NCBI GenBank assembly: GCA_017643365.1
Contig: JAEPNO010000004.1
Coordinates: 141,085 to 205,084 of the forward strand
Direction: 5' to 3'
DNA from: Balneolaceae bacterium
GTDB lineage: Bacteria; Bacteroidota; Rhodothermia; Balneolales; Balneolaceae
DNA length: 64,000 bases
The position numbers and the translations under genes are program-made. The notes beneath the pieces are model-generated. The model searched no databases, was not told where the DNA came from, and was given only the letters and a program-made list of their open reading frames with translations. Below are positions 1 through 8,711 of the stretch, in pieces. The number at the start of each line of letters is the position of its first letter. Position 1 is the stretch's first letter.

Positions 1-9
1 TAGAAAAGA

Positions 10-1116
10 TTAAACATTAACCCCAAGCAATTTTAACACCGGAAATTCTGAAAGATTGACTCCTTTCAACCGTATATTTGGATATTCGTAGCGATAAGGT
101 CGATCGGTGCGTAGTTTAGCGAATAATTTTGCGTTATCATCTCGACCAATCAAATCACGAAGTGCAGCATCGTATTCTAACATCGGATGACATCGTGTGA
201 TCAAATCCAATAGCGAATAGGTGAGTTCAGCCAATAGTATTTCTTTGACCTCATGCCTCAAATTGGGCGCGAAATCCAAATCAAAAAAAGAGCAGAGTTT
301 TTCTGCAATCATTGAGCTGGCATTCAGTTTGGCCTGCTCAGAATAGCCGGCAATGTGAGGAGTGGCTATGAAACTATTTTTTGCTAATTCAACATTGAAA
401 GTTGGCTCATTTTCCCAAACATCTGTTATTAGATAAGAGATTCTGCCCTTTTCAAACGCGTTGAGAACTGCTTTCTCATCGGTAACTCCTCCACGTGCCG
501 CATTAATAAAGACTTCAAATCGATTTCCGGCAAGAAAATTTTCATCGATCATATTCTGCGTTTTCCATTCCCCATGTTCTATAAAAGGTACATGTAAAGT
601 TAGTATATCACATTGTTGAAGCTCCACCATTTCAGCTGATTTGAAACTTGGATCACGCAATGCTCTGGGTGGATCGTATAAAACCAGATCGCAACCAAAT
701 CTCGATAATAGATCAGAAACCGCAGTTCCAACTGCGCCCACACCGATAACTCCAATTCTCATATTTCGGAAGTCAATTCCATGTTTTTCTTGAAGAATTA
801 TCAACGCTGTTAAAACATATTCTGCAACAGCTTGAGCATTACAACCTTTGGCATCAACCACTTTGATCTGGTGATTTTCAAGATACTCGATATCAAGATG
901 ATCACTTCCGGCTGAACCCGTTCCTATAAATTGTAGGGAAGGAGGCGGGTCCGTTAAAGTTTGAGCATTAACTCTAGTTACGGTACGCAATAGCCAGGCA
1001 TCAAATCCTTTTGGGGATGGAGTCTGTTCATTCGGGTTGTAATAAGTAACATCAACCTCTTTAGGTAAAAATTGGTCGAGTTTGTAAAGGTTTTGATCGG
1101 CCAGTAATTTGATCAA
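10..1116 (-). CDS. pdxB: 4-phosphoerythronate dehydrogenase
   Basis: A 368-residue D-2-hydroxyacid dehydrogenase. The NAD-binding glycine motif GVIGVGAVG lies near residue 122, followed by an acidic residue in LVLYDPPR that would hold the adenosine ribose. NAARGG and the catalytic TPHIAGYS block follow. The length, the wording TPHIAGYS and an extra C-terminal segment fit PdxB (second step of the DXP-independent route to pyridoxal phosphate, oxidising 4-phosphoerythronate) better than SerA or lactate dehydrogenases. It diverges from the nucleoside phosphorylase with only 54 bases between starts, so promoters must be packed there. Other hydroxyacid dehydrogenases are the alternative. Confidence 0.85.
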   Translation of the reverse strand: MIKLLADQNLYKLDQFLPKEVDVTYYNPNEQTPSPKGFDAWLLRTVTRVNAQTLTDPPPSLQFIGTGSAGSDHLDIEYLENHQIKVVDAKGCNAQAVAEYVLTALIILQEKHGIDFRNMRIGVIGVGAVGTAVSDLLSRFGCDLVLYDPPRALRDPSFKSAEMVELQQCDILTLHVPFIEHGEWKTQNMIDENFLAGNRFEVFINAARGGVTDEKAVLNAFEKGRISYLITDVWENEPTFNVELAKNSFIATPHIAGYSEQAKLNASSMIAEKLCSFFDLDFAPNLRHEVKEILLAELTYSLLDLITRCHPMLEYDAALRDLIGRDDNAKLFAKLRTDRPYRYEYPNIRLKGVNLSEFPVLKLLGVNV

Positions 1117-1170
1117 AGAAAATTCCTGTTTTGATGAGAAAATAAGTGCGTTTTAGGCTATACTTAGCCC

Positions 1171-2514
1171 ATGAGCACCAATTATAATATTGTTTCACTT
1201 ATTCGCAAAAAAAGGAATAAAATTCATCTTACATCAGATGAAATTTCTTTCATTGTATCGGCGTATTTAGCCGGGGATATCGAAGATTATCAAGTAAGTG
1301 CCTTTTTGATGGCGTCGTTTTTAAATGGGTTAAATACAGAAGAATCATCTGCTTTAACCAACTCGATGCTCCATTCAGGGCAAATTGTTGACCTCAGCCA
1401 TATTCCGGGCAAAAAAGTTGATAAACATTCTACCGGCGGTGTAGGTGATAAACTGTCGCTGGTTCTGGCGCCAATCGTCGCTAGCGCAGGCGTTCCTGTT
1501 CCAATGATTTCCGGCCGAGGATTAGGACATACGGGTGGTACATTAGATAAATTGGGTTCCATTCCTGGTTTTTCTACCGATATGGATCTTCCCCGATACA
1601 AAGAAATCATCCAAAAACACTTGTTAGTACTTGCCGGACAAACCGCAGAAATCGCACCGGCAGATAAGAAATTATATGCACTTAGAGATGTTACTGCAAC
1701 AGTAGAGTACATTCCTTTTATCGCAAGCAGCATAATGTCGAAAAAGCTTGCAGAAGGAATTGATGCCCTGGTTTTAGATGTGAAATACGGCAGCGGTGCA
1801 TTTATGAAGACATCGGAACAGGCAATAGAACTTGCTGAGACGCTCGTCGGAATTGGGGAACAGTTTGATAAAAAGACCATCGCTTTCATCACCAACATGA
1901 ATCAGCCTACCGGTTATAAAATCGGAAATTGGTTGGAGGTTGAAGAATCGATCGATTGTTTGAAAGGAAAAGGTCCGGAGGATACGGCGTATTTGTCGCA
2001 TTTACTTGCTGGAGCAATGATTTATTTAGGTGGTAAAGCAGATTCGCTCGAAAACGGAATTGCATTGAGTAAAAGACAGACTCAAAACGGCGAAGCGTTC
2101 TCTAAATGGAAAGATATAGTAGCCGAACAAGGCGGAGATGTTTCGTTTATAGAAGATCCGAATAAATTTGTGCTACCATCATTTGTATTCGAATTGAAAT
2201 CAAGTAAAACCGGCTTTGTTCAGAAAATCGACACCTACAGTGTTGGAATGGCCGCTGTTGAACTTGGTGCCGGTCGTAAACTTATTACTGATGTTATCGA
2301 TCCGGGAGCCGGAATAGTGCTTGAAAAGAAAATTGGCGACAAAATTGAAGAAGGTGAAACAATTTTGAAAGCCTACACGAACAAGCCCACTGTAATTGAC
2401 GAAGTTACTGAACAATTATTTAGTGCTTTTTCGATTGGAGATGAGAAGCCGGAGGCTCAACCTTTGGTTACTCATATATGCGACAGCAACGGCACTCGGG
2501 CATTTGAGCTTTAG
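1171..2514 (+). CDS. deoA: pyrimidine-nucleoside (thymidine) phosphorylase
   Basis: A 447-residue protein of the thymidine/pyrimidine-nucleoside phosphorylase family, which cleaves pyrimidine nucleosides with phosphate in salvage. Visible hallmarks are the phosphate-binding KHSTGGVGDKLSL near residue 86 and the family signature SGRGLGHTGGTLDKL near 113. The C-terminal third (GAGRKLITDVIDPGAG, KIGDKIEEGE) matches the family's C-terminal domain. Length is normal (about 435-445). Whether it prefers thymidine only (DeoA) or also uridine (Pdp) cannot be read from the sequence, so the symbol is provisional. A TATACTTAG string lies just before the start codon and could be a promoter -7 element with a very short leader. 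Confidence 0.9.
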   Translation: MSTNYNIVSLIRKKRNKIHLTSDEISFIVSAYLAGDIEDYQVSAFLMASFLNGLNTEESSALTNSMLHSGQIVDLSHIPGKKVDKHSTGGVGDKLSLVLAPIVASAGVPVPMISGRGLGHTGGTLDKLGSIPGFSTDMDLPRYKEIIQKHLLVLAGQTAEIAPADKKLYALRDVTATVEYIPFIASSIMSKKLAEGIDALVLDVKYGSGAFMKTSEQAIELAETLVGIGEQFDKKTIAFITNMNQPTGYKIGNWLEVEESIDCLKGKGPEDTAYLSHLLAGAMIYLGGKADSLENGIALSKRQTQNGEAFSKWKDIVAEQGGDVSFIEDPNKFVLPSFVFELKSSKTGFVQKIDTYSVGMAAVELGAGRKLITDVIDPGAGIVLEKKIGDKIEEGETILKAYTNKPTVIDEVTEQLFSAFSIGDEKPEAQPLVTHICDSNGTRAFEL

Positions 2515-2588
2515 CATATTGAATTACAATAATAATCAATTAACTTAGATCCTACACACTAAAAGGGCATAAAACAAAGGATAGAACA

Positions 2589-3335
2589 ATGTTTCAACGA
2601 TTTATTCGCGCAATCAAATCTATGTTCGGTGGTTTGGTAAGTTCCATGGAGAACCCAAAACTGATCCTTGAACAGAATATCAGAGATTTAAACGATCAGA
2701 TTCCACAAATGAACGAGAATATTGCCACTGTAAAGGCGAATCTGATTATGCTTCAAAAAGAAGCCAAAAGAAATGAAAAACAAATTCAGGAATTAACTTC
2801 TAAGATTAAGTCTGCCATTCAAGCCAATCGCGACGACATTGCCGAAGGCTATGCTTTGCAACTTGAAAAGGCCAAAGAGACTTTCGAGCACACCAAAGAT
2901 CAGCTCGCATTTGCTGATAAAGCTTATGAGAAAGCGATTAAGGTGAAAAAAGTATTTATGCGTGAGAAAGACCGTAAAATACAAGAGGCTAAAGAAGCTT
3001 TACGTGCCAGTGAGCGTGCAGAATGGCAAGCTAAAATTGCGGATACTCTAGAACAATTTGAAGTGGGTGGCATTGACCAAACTCACGACGAAATGATTTC
3101 TCGTATCAACGAAGAAGCTGCTAAGAACGAAGCTCGTATGGAAATCGCTTTAGACAGTATTGATACTAAAACGATGGAAATTGAAGCCAATGCGGAGAAA
3201 ATTCGTGCTCATGAATTAGTTGAGCAGTTTAAAATGGAAATGGGAACTTCATCAGGATCAATTTCTGTGGACGACGAACCGGCTGAAGAAGAAAAAGCTT
3301 CGAAGAAATCTGTGGGTGCAAAAACTAAAAACTGA
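2589..3335 (+). CDS. pspA: PspA/IM30 family envelope-stress protein
   Basis: A 248-residue, almost wholly helical protein. The N-terminus MFQRFIRAIKSMFGG is an amphipathic helix of the type that PspA/Vipp1 uses to dock on stressed membranes. It is followed by the family string ENPKLILEQNIRDLNDQI and long charged coiled coils to about residue 220. The acidic, low-complexity tail (EEEKASKKS) is expected to be flexible. PspA-family proteins polymerise on the inner membrane and limit proton leakage. It leads a run of same-strand genes (gap of 5 bases to the next), two of which also carry coiled coils, suggesting a shared envelope function. Confidence 0.9.
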   Translation: MFQRFIRAIKSMFGGLVSSMENPKLILEQNIRDLNDQIPQMNENIATVKANLIMLQKEAKRNEKQIQELTSKIKSAIQANRDDIAEGYALQLEKAKETFEHTKDQLAFADKAYEKAIKVKKVFMREKDRKIQEAKEALRASERAEWQAKIADTLEQFEVGGIDQTHDEMISRINEEAAKNEARMEIALDSIDTKTMEIEANAEKIRAHELVEQFKMEMGTSSGSISVDDEPAEEEKASKKSVGAKTKN

Positions 3336-3340
3336 TCACC

Positions 3341-3853
3341 ATGAGTAGCCACGGAGAAGAAGAACGGGAACGCCTAAAACAAGAGTACAAAGAGCATTAT
3401 CGAAAGATAAAAGAAGCTAAAGAGCGATTACGCCAAACCGAGAAAAAGGGTAAGATCGCTCAAGCTTTAGATAATATGAATGCTGATGAACTCTTAGGTA
3501 CCGTTGATGAGTTTTTAGGTAAGGTGAAGGAAAAGGTGAATCTCACCGAGGCGAAGCTCGATGTGGCTATGGACAGCTTGGACGATGAGGATTTTTCGTC
3601 GACGGCGCAGAAAATAAAAGATGAAGAACATGCTGAAGAGTTAAAAAAGCAACGTGCTAAAGACACTCTCAAGCAGGTAAAAGCCGAAATGGGAATGCTG
3701 TATTCTGAGATCGAAAAGACAGCAGACGAAATTAAAGCAACTAAAACGATCGGACACAAAATCGAAGAAACTCCAAAATCATCGGCTTCTAAAACGATTG
3801 GTACACCAAAACAAACCGACTCTAACGTGGAAGATTCCGCAAGCGAAAATTAA
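3341..3853 (+). CDS. coiled-coil protein resembling the PspA C-terminal half
   Basis: A 170-residue highly charged helical protein with no signal peptide or membrane segment. Residues about 65-110 (EAKLDVAMDSLDDED then EMG about 40 residues later) line up by eye with the pspA product's EARMEIALDSIDTKT and its following EMG, so this looks like a shortened PspA relative lacking the amphipathic N-terminal helix. It sits 5 bases after pspA, and its stop overlaps the next start by one base (TAATG), so the three are almost certainly co-translated. A role as a PspA partner or capping subunit is inference. Confidence 0.6.
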   Translation: MSSHGEEERERLKQEYKEHYRKIKEAKERLRQTEKKGKIAQALDNMNADELLGTVDEFLGKVKEKVNLTEAKLDVAMDSLDDEDFSSTAQKIKDEEHAEELKKQRAKDTLKQVKAEMGMLYSEIEKTADEIKATKTIGHKIEETPKSSASKTIGTPKQTDSNVEDSASEN

Positions 3854-4743
3854 TGTCGACTGAAGATCTGAATATAAATTACACCCGAGAGGCTTTTCTA
3901 AATCCCATCAATTTGGGGGCATTATTGGTTTCTACCATTGGTGCGCTTTTTGTGAGCAACCTTAGCATGGACGTTTCTAACTTATTGCTTACCACTGTGT
4001 TTGGTATCGAGTTGATGTATTTAGGGGTGATTCCTCGCTTACCAAGATTTCGGAAGAATCTGGAATTGAAAAAGATTAAAGAACGTCATGCTACATCCAG
4101 CGAGAAAGACACCTTTCAAGCGTTGGATCCAGCAAGCAAGAAACGGTTCTTGGTGCTCAAACATCTTGCTAATTTAGTACAGGAAAATTTCGAAAAGCTT
4201 CCGTACAGCAGCCAAGGATTGCTCGAAAACATCAAAAAGAAAATTGACGAACTTCTAGTTAATTACATCACCTTACTGGATTTAATTAAGCGCTACGAAG
4301 TGTATTTGAACACCGCTCTCGAAAGTAGCCTGAAAGAAGAAGTGATCCGCCAAATCGAAGAGATTAAGTCGATCGAATCCGAAAAGTTAAAGCGCACTAA
4401 AGCGCGTCGGGTTGCAATAATGAAAAAGCGATTGAACAAATTTAAAATCGCCAAGGAAAAATATTTGGTGTGCGAAACTCACCTCGAAACCATCGAAGAC
4501 GCTGTTCGGTACATCTACGAACAATCTATGACGATGAGTAACCCGGAAGAAATTGGCTTCCAATTGGATAATTTACTTACCGAAGTGGATGAAACTTCTC
4601 AACTTATCGAAGATTTGGATCAGGATATTACTCCTGAATACACCACCGAGTGGGAAACAGAATTAGACTTCGATTCTATTTTGGATGAATTATCGGATGA
4701 CGTAAATTCGGTAACAAATCAAAAGAAAAGAGTTCAAGAATAA
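3853..4743 (+). CDS. membrane-anchored coiled-coil protein in the pspA operon
   Basis: A 296-residue protein of unrecognised family. Two hydrophobic segments lie close together near the N-terminus (NLGALLVSTIGALFVSNL and VSNLLLTTVFGIELMYLGVI, residues about 17-55). A long basic/acidic helical domain follows, predicted to face the cytoplasm, and it ends in an acidic tail (ELDFDSILDELSDD). Start overlap with the upstream gene and a 5-base gap to the enoyl-CoA hydratase downstream place it firmly in the pspA operon. By position and design it could be the membrane anchor or receptor for the two soluble PspA-like proteins, the part PspB/PspC play in enterobacteria, but there is no visible homology to those. 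Confidence 0.55.
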   Translation: MSTEDLNINYTREAFLNPINLGALLVSTIGALFVSNLSMDVSNLLLTTVFGIELMYLGVIPRLPRFRKNLELKKIKERHATSSEKDTFQALDPASKKRFLVLKHLANLVQENFEKLPYSSQGLLENIKKKIDELLVNYITLLDLIKRYEVYLNTALESSLKEEVIRQIEEIKSIESEKLKRTKARRVAIMKKRLNKFKIAKEKYLVCETHLETIEDAVRYIYEQSMTMSNPEEIGFQLDNLLTEVDETSQLIEDLDQDITPEYTTEWETELDFDSILDELSDDVNSVTNQKKRVQE

Positions 4744-4748
4744 TCGGA

Positions 4749-5525
4749 ATGAGCACCACCTTTGCATCGCTTCTGTACGAAGTGGACGAACAGGGCATTT
4801 GTACCATATCAATTAACCGCCCCGACAAACTAAACGCGTTAAACAATCAGGTTTTCCTAGATTTAGACGAAGCACTTTCTACTGCTGCTAATGATTCGGC
4901 TATAAAAGTTGTAATTATTACCGGAGTAGGAGAGAAAGCCTTTGCTGCCGGCGCCGATATTAAAGAATTTGCTGATTTCACCTCAGTGCAAGCAACCGAT
5001 TTATCCACTCGTGGACATCGAGTATTCCAAAAAATTGAAGATTTCTCAAAGCCGGTTATTGCCGCAGTAAATGGTTTTGCTTTAGGTGGAGGATGTGAAC
5101 TGGCCATGGCTTGCCATATTCGAGTAGCATCAACGTCGGCCAAACTTGGTCTTCCGGAAGTTACTCTCGGTTTGATTCCGGGTTACGGAGGCACTCAGCG
5201 ATTAGTAGCACTTTGCGGCCGAGCTAAAGCGCTGGAATTAATGATGACCGGTTCATTTGTAGGCGCGGATGAAGCCCAATCAATTGGATTGGTGAATTCA
5301 GTAGCTGATTCAGCGCTCGAAGCGTCGACCAAACTCGCTGCCAAAATTGCAAAGCAAGCACCTCTTGCATTAGAGAGTGCCATTAAAGCTGTAGCAAAAG
5401 CCGGACAAAATGATGGCTATCAGACGGAAGCGTCATTGTTTGGCGAGCTTTTTGCTACTGAAGACTTCAAAGAAGGCACAACAGCTTTCTTAGAGAAACG
5501 AAAACCAAGTTTCTCAGGTAAATAG
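4749..5525 (+). CDS. enoyl-CoA hydratase/isomerase family protein
   Basis: A 258-residue crotonase-fold enzyme. The oxyanion-hole strings KAFAAGADIKE and NGFALGGGCELAMAC are present. Both catalytic glutamates of true hydratases are there: one in GGCELAM and one in LPEVTLGLIPG. It should therefore hydrate 2-enoyl-CoA (fatty-acid beta-oxidation or a related acyl-CoA route) and is not a catalytically altered relative. Length is typical. It begins 5 bases after the preceding membrane protein, so it is probably in the same transcript although its chemistry has no evident link to PspA function. Confidence 0.88.
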   Translation: MSTTFASLLYEVDEQGICTISINRPDKLNALNNQVFLDLDEALSTAANDSAIKVVIITGVGEKAFAAGADIKEFADFTSVQATDLSTRGHRVFQKIEDFSKPVIAAVNGFALGGGCELAMACHIRVASTSAKLGLPEVTLGLIPGYGGTQRLVALCGRAKALELMMTGSFVGADEAQSIGLVNSVADSALEASTKLAAKIAKQAPLALESAIKAVAKAGQNDGYQTEASLFGELFATEDFKEGTTAFLEKRKPSFSGK

Positions 5526-5542
5526 GAACCAATTATTAGTTC

Positions 5543-5602
5543 ATGAGCGACGAGCCTCCATCGGGTAGCAAATCAACAAATAATAACTTCGGGAGCCACT
5601 AA
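5543..5602 (+). CDS. possible 19-residue upstream ORF before the CBS-domain protein
   Basis: An ATG at 5543 opens a short frame of 19 codons (starting MSDEPPSGSK) that stops at 5602, two bases before the start of the next gene and in a different frame from it. It fills most of the 79-base gap after the enoyl-CoA hydratase. It may be a translated leader that couples translation into the downstream gene, or simply chance. No close Shine-Dalgarno sequence is obvious. Kept as a low-confidence entry because it is too short for ordinary gene callers. Confidence 0.2.
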   Translation: MSDEPPSGSKSTNNNFGSH

Positions 5603-5604
5603 CT

Positions 5605-6879
5605 ATGGAATGGCTTCTGATTGTACTCACCATCATTTTAAGTGGATTCTTTTCGGGATCTGAGATTGCCTTCGTTTCTGCGAATAAGCTGAAGCTCGAA
5701 GTAGCCTCGCGTAAGCAGAATATGCTGGCGAGCTCCATCAACTTTTTTAAGAATAACCCCGATACTTTTCTTACCACTACGCTGGTTGGTAATAATATCA
5801 TAAATGTGCTTTACGCTACATTGATGGCTATTTTCTTGGTGGCGCCGATTACAAATTATTCTATCGCATGGTTTAATCACGCACCTTCTGAAGTAGAGAT
5901 TTTGTTGGTGCAAACACTTATCGCTTCTGTGTTGATAATGATTTTTGGGGAGATCATTCCAAAAGCGATTTTCCGAGCACAGGCTGATTTTATGATGAAC
6001 GTAATTGCAGTGCCACTACGGGTGTTTTACTATGTATTGCGCCCGTTAATTGGCTTGGCAAACAGTTCATCAAACGTGTTAATTAAGTGGTTTGTGCCGG
6101 ATGCTGAAAAGACAGAATCTTTTTACCGTCGCCAGGATGTTGAGCTTATTTTTAAAGAGTTAAAAGAAAGTGGCGGTGGCAGCGATTTGGACGAAGATGA
6201 TTCCGAAATTCTGCAAAATGTTCTCGAGCTCTCGAATATGCGTGTTAAAGATTCGATGATTCCCCGAATTGAAATTTTAGCCGTTGAGCGAAATACCCCG
6301 GTTGATGAAGCCCTAGAATTACTGATTAACTCCGGTCATTCTAAGTTGCCGGTTTTTCGCGAGTCGATTGATGATGTGATTGGGGTGGTTTTTGCTTCCG
6401 ATTTCTTCGATAAGCCCACATCTTTAAACGAAATTATCCGACCTGTAAAATTAATTCCATCTTCCAAAAAATCGAAAGACTTGCTAACCGAATTCAGGCA
6501 ATCTGATTTATCTGTAGCTATTGTACTGGATGAATATGGTGGTACAGCCGGAATGGTAACAATCGAAGATCTGCTCGAGGAAGTGGTTGGGGATATTCAG
6601 GATGAGCATGATAAGGACGATGAGCTCATGAAGAGATTATCACCAAATACCTACGTAATCAGCGGTAGTGTAGAGATTGAAGTGCTGACGGAAAAATTTG
6701 AAGAAATTGAACTTCCCTTGGAACCTTCGGAGTACGATACCGTAGCGGGTTACCTGATAAATCATTTAGGGCGTATCCCAAAAGTGAACGAAGAGTTGCT
6801 TATCGAGGGCAAAAAGTTCATCATTAGCAAAGCAACTCAAAGCCGAATTGAAACGGTGAAACTCATTCTCATAGAATGA
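5605..6879 (+). CDS. CNNM/CorC-HlyC family membrane protein with CBS pair
   Basis: A 424-residue protein. The N-terminal DUF21/CNNM membrane domain (residues about 1-170) starts with LTIILSGFFSGSEIAFVSANKLKLE, the usual family opening. Residues about 195-320 form a CBS-domain pair (VKDSMIPRIEILAVERNTPVDEAL; LDEYGGTAGMVTIEDLLEEVVGDI), and a CorC/HlyC C-terminal domain follows. Proteins of this build are Mg2+/divalent-cation exporters or regulators; in gliding Bacteroidota a relative is called GldE, which cannot be separated from other paralogues here. It lies on the same strand after the pspA run and before the AAA+ ATPase. Confidence 0.85.
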   Translation: MEWLLIVLTIILSGFFSGSEIAFVSANKLKLEVASRKQNMLASSINFFKNNPDTFLTTTLVGNNIINVLYATLMAIFLVAPITNYSIAWFNHAPSEVEILLVQTLIASVLIMIFGEIIPKAIFRAQADFMMNVIAVPLRVFYYVLRPLIGLANSSSNVLIKWFVPDAEKTESFYRRQDVELIFKELKESGGGSDLDEDDSEILQNVLELSNMRVKDSMIPRIEILAVERNTPVDEALELLINSGHSKLPVFRESIDDVIGVVFASDFFDKPTSLNEIIRPVKLIPSSKKSKDLLTEFRQSDLSVAIVLDEYGGTAGMVTIEDLLEEVVGDIQDEHDKDDELMKRLSPNTYVISGSVEIEVLTEKFEEIELPLEPSEYDTVAGYLINHLGRIPKVNEELLIEGKKFIISKATQSRIETVKLILIE

Positions 6880-6961
6880 GCATTTCCGAAATTCTAAATC
6901 CAATTTTCAATTTTAAATTTGGATAAAGGATTTAAACAATTGAAAATTTTACGAAGTAACT

Positions 6962-8674
6962 ATGTTTGATAATTATCCGGATTGGTCGCAGGAATTTGCG
7001 CGAAAATATCTTAGCCGAACCATTAACACATTTTTGTTACATGGAAACGTACACGATTTGGTTCCTCTAAAGGATGAAGACGGAACCGAGTTTCATCGCC
7101 TAAAATCGTTTTTATCAGATGAATTTTTCGGAGCCCGTGATTTCGTGATATTCTACGATCGCTCTTCGGGTATTTACTTCCGTGATAAAGAATCACAAAT
7201 CGATTTTAATCAGGCTATTGCCGGTCGTGACAGCCTCGTTGGCACCGATTACGCCAAGAAAATGCCAAAAGATCCGGTACGAGTGTTCTCTTTATTGGAG
7301 CAGTATTTCCGACTTCGATTAGATCAAAAGAAAAGTATCGCTTTGATCATCGATTACGCCGAGACGATCATCCCGATGAGCGATGCCGGTTCAACCGGAA
7401 ATGAAGACCGTACGTCGCTTGTATATTTAAGCCGATGGGCTCATGATCCTATGTTTTTGGCTTCCGATTTCACCAATGTATTGATTACTGAGAATCTTGC
7501 CGATCTTAATAAAACGCTGATTCAAAATCCGTACACCACCGAAATCAAAATTACGATTCCCGGTGAGCAAAACAGATTGGATTTCATCAAGTTTGAGACG
7601 GAAGAGGATGATTTTGAAAAGCTTTCATCTGTTAAGCCGGAGATCATCGCGCAACAAACGGCCGGTTTGAATTATGTGAATATCCGTTCGGTACTTTCTA
7701 ATTCCCGAGAGAATGAAGAAACCATCACTTTCGAGAGTTTATCAACCAACAAGAAAGAATTAATTGAAGCAGAAGCGTACGGCTTGCTGGAGTTTGTAGA
7801 AACACAATATTCGTTGGAGAATGTTGCGGGTCATGCCAATGTTAAATCACACCTTCGTCAGGCGGTACAAGCGTTAAAAGACGGCCGCCAAGATGTAATG
7901 CCGATGGGTTACTTGGTGTGTGGTCCGGTTGGGACAGGTAAAACGTTTTTAGTGACTTGTTTTGCCAGCGAGGTAGGGATTCCGATGGTGAAACTGAAGA
8001 ATTTCCGAAGCCAGTGGCAAGGTGTTACCGAAGGGAATCTTCAAAAGATTTTATCCATACTTAAAGCAATGGCACCGGTTGCGGTGATGATTGATGAAGC
8101 CGATGCTTATCTGGGCGATCGTTCGTCTGGTGGCGATAGTGGCGTTTCATCTCGCGTGTTTTCTCAGATTGCAACATTCATGAGTGATACCACCAATCGT
8201 GGGCGAATTATCTGGTTTTTGATGACCGCACGTCCTGATTTGATGCCCATCGATTTAAAGCGACAGGGTAGAGCCGAAGAACATTTAGCGTTATTTCCGC
8301 CTCATACCAACGAAGAGCGGGTAGAGTTGTTCGAAGCAATGAAGAAGAAAACGGGACTCAAAATGTCGGAAGAGTACATCCCTGCTATCATCGAAGAGGG
8401 ATTCAAGACGTTCTCCGGCGCCGATATGGAAGCCGCATTAACCCGTGCAAAATTCCGAGCCGCTGCTGAAAAACTAGATGTAGTAACTCCGGCTGTTTTA
8501 GATATTGCCTTAGCTGATTTCATTCCGCCAACCTATCCCGAAGAAGTTGAGCTACAAACGTTGAACGCTGTTATCGAATGTACATCGAAAGAACTGCTGC
8601 CGGAACGCTATCGCGAGATGGATCGAAATGAAATTCTATCGAAAATTGAAGAGCTGAAGTTTAAAGTCGGCTAG
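6962..8674 (+). CDS. AAA+ ATPase with degenerate N-terminal ATPase-like half
   Basis: A 570-residue soluble protein. The C-terminal half is a complete AAA+ module: Walker A GPVGTGKT at 321-328, Walker B VAVMIDEAD at 373-381, and TARPDLMPIDLKRQGR as the sensor/arginine-finger region. The N-terminal half (residues about 1-270) looks like an inactivated copy: LLHGNVHD sits where a P-loop should be, and IALIIDYAETIIP resembles a Walker B strand. This two-part build recalls Ycf46-type ATPases. An 82-base gap separates it from the CBS protein. Its neighbourhood suggests a remodelling role in membrane stress, which is inference only. Confidence 0.75.
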   Translation: MFDNYPDWSQEFARKYLSRTINTFLLHGNVHDLVPLKDEDGTEFHRLKSFLSDEFFGARDFVIFYDRSSGIYFRDKESQIDFNQAIAGRDSLVGTDYAKKMPKDPVRVFSLLEQYFRLRLDQKKSIALIIDYAETIIPMSDAGSTGNEDRTSLVYLSRWAHDPMFLASDFTNVLITENLADLNKTLIQNPYTTEIKITIPGEQNRLDFIKFETEEDDFEKLSSVKPEIIAQQTAGLNYVNIRSVLSNSRENEETITFESLSTNKKELIEAEAYGLLEFVETQYSLENVAGHANVKSHLRQAVQALKDGRQDVMPMGYLVCGPVGTGKTFLVTCFASEVGIPMVKLKNFRSQWQGVTEGNLQKILSILKAMAPVAVMIDEADAYLGDRSSGGDSGVSSRVFSQIATFMSDTTNRGRIIWFLMTARPDLMPIDLKRQGRAEEHLALFPPHTNEERVELFEAMKKKTGLKMSEEYIPAIIEEGFKTFSGADMEAALTRAKFRAAAEKLDVVTPAVLDIALADFIPPTYPEEVELQTLNAVIECTSKELLPERYREMDRNEILSKIEELKFKVG

Positions 8675-8711
8675 GCTGTTAAGTCTTTAAACCAACAAAC
8701 GGAATTATCTA

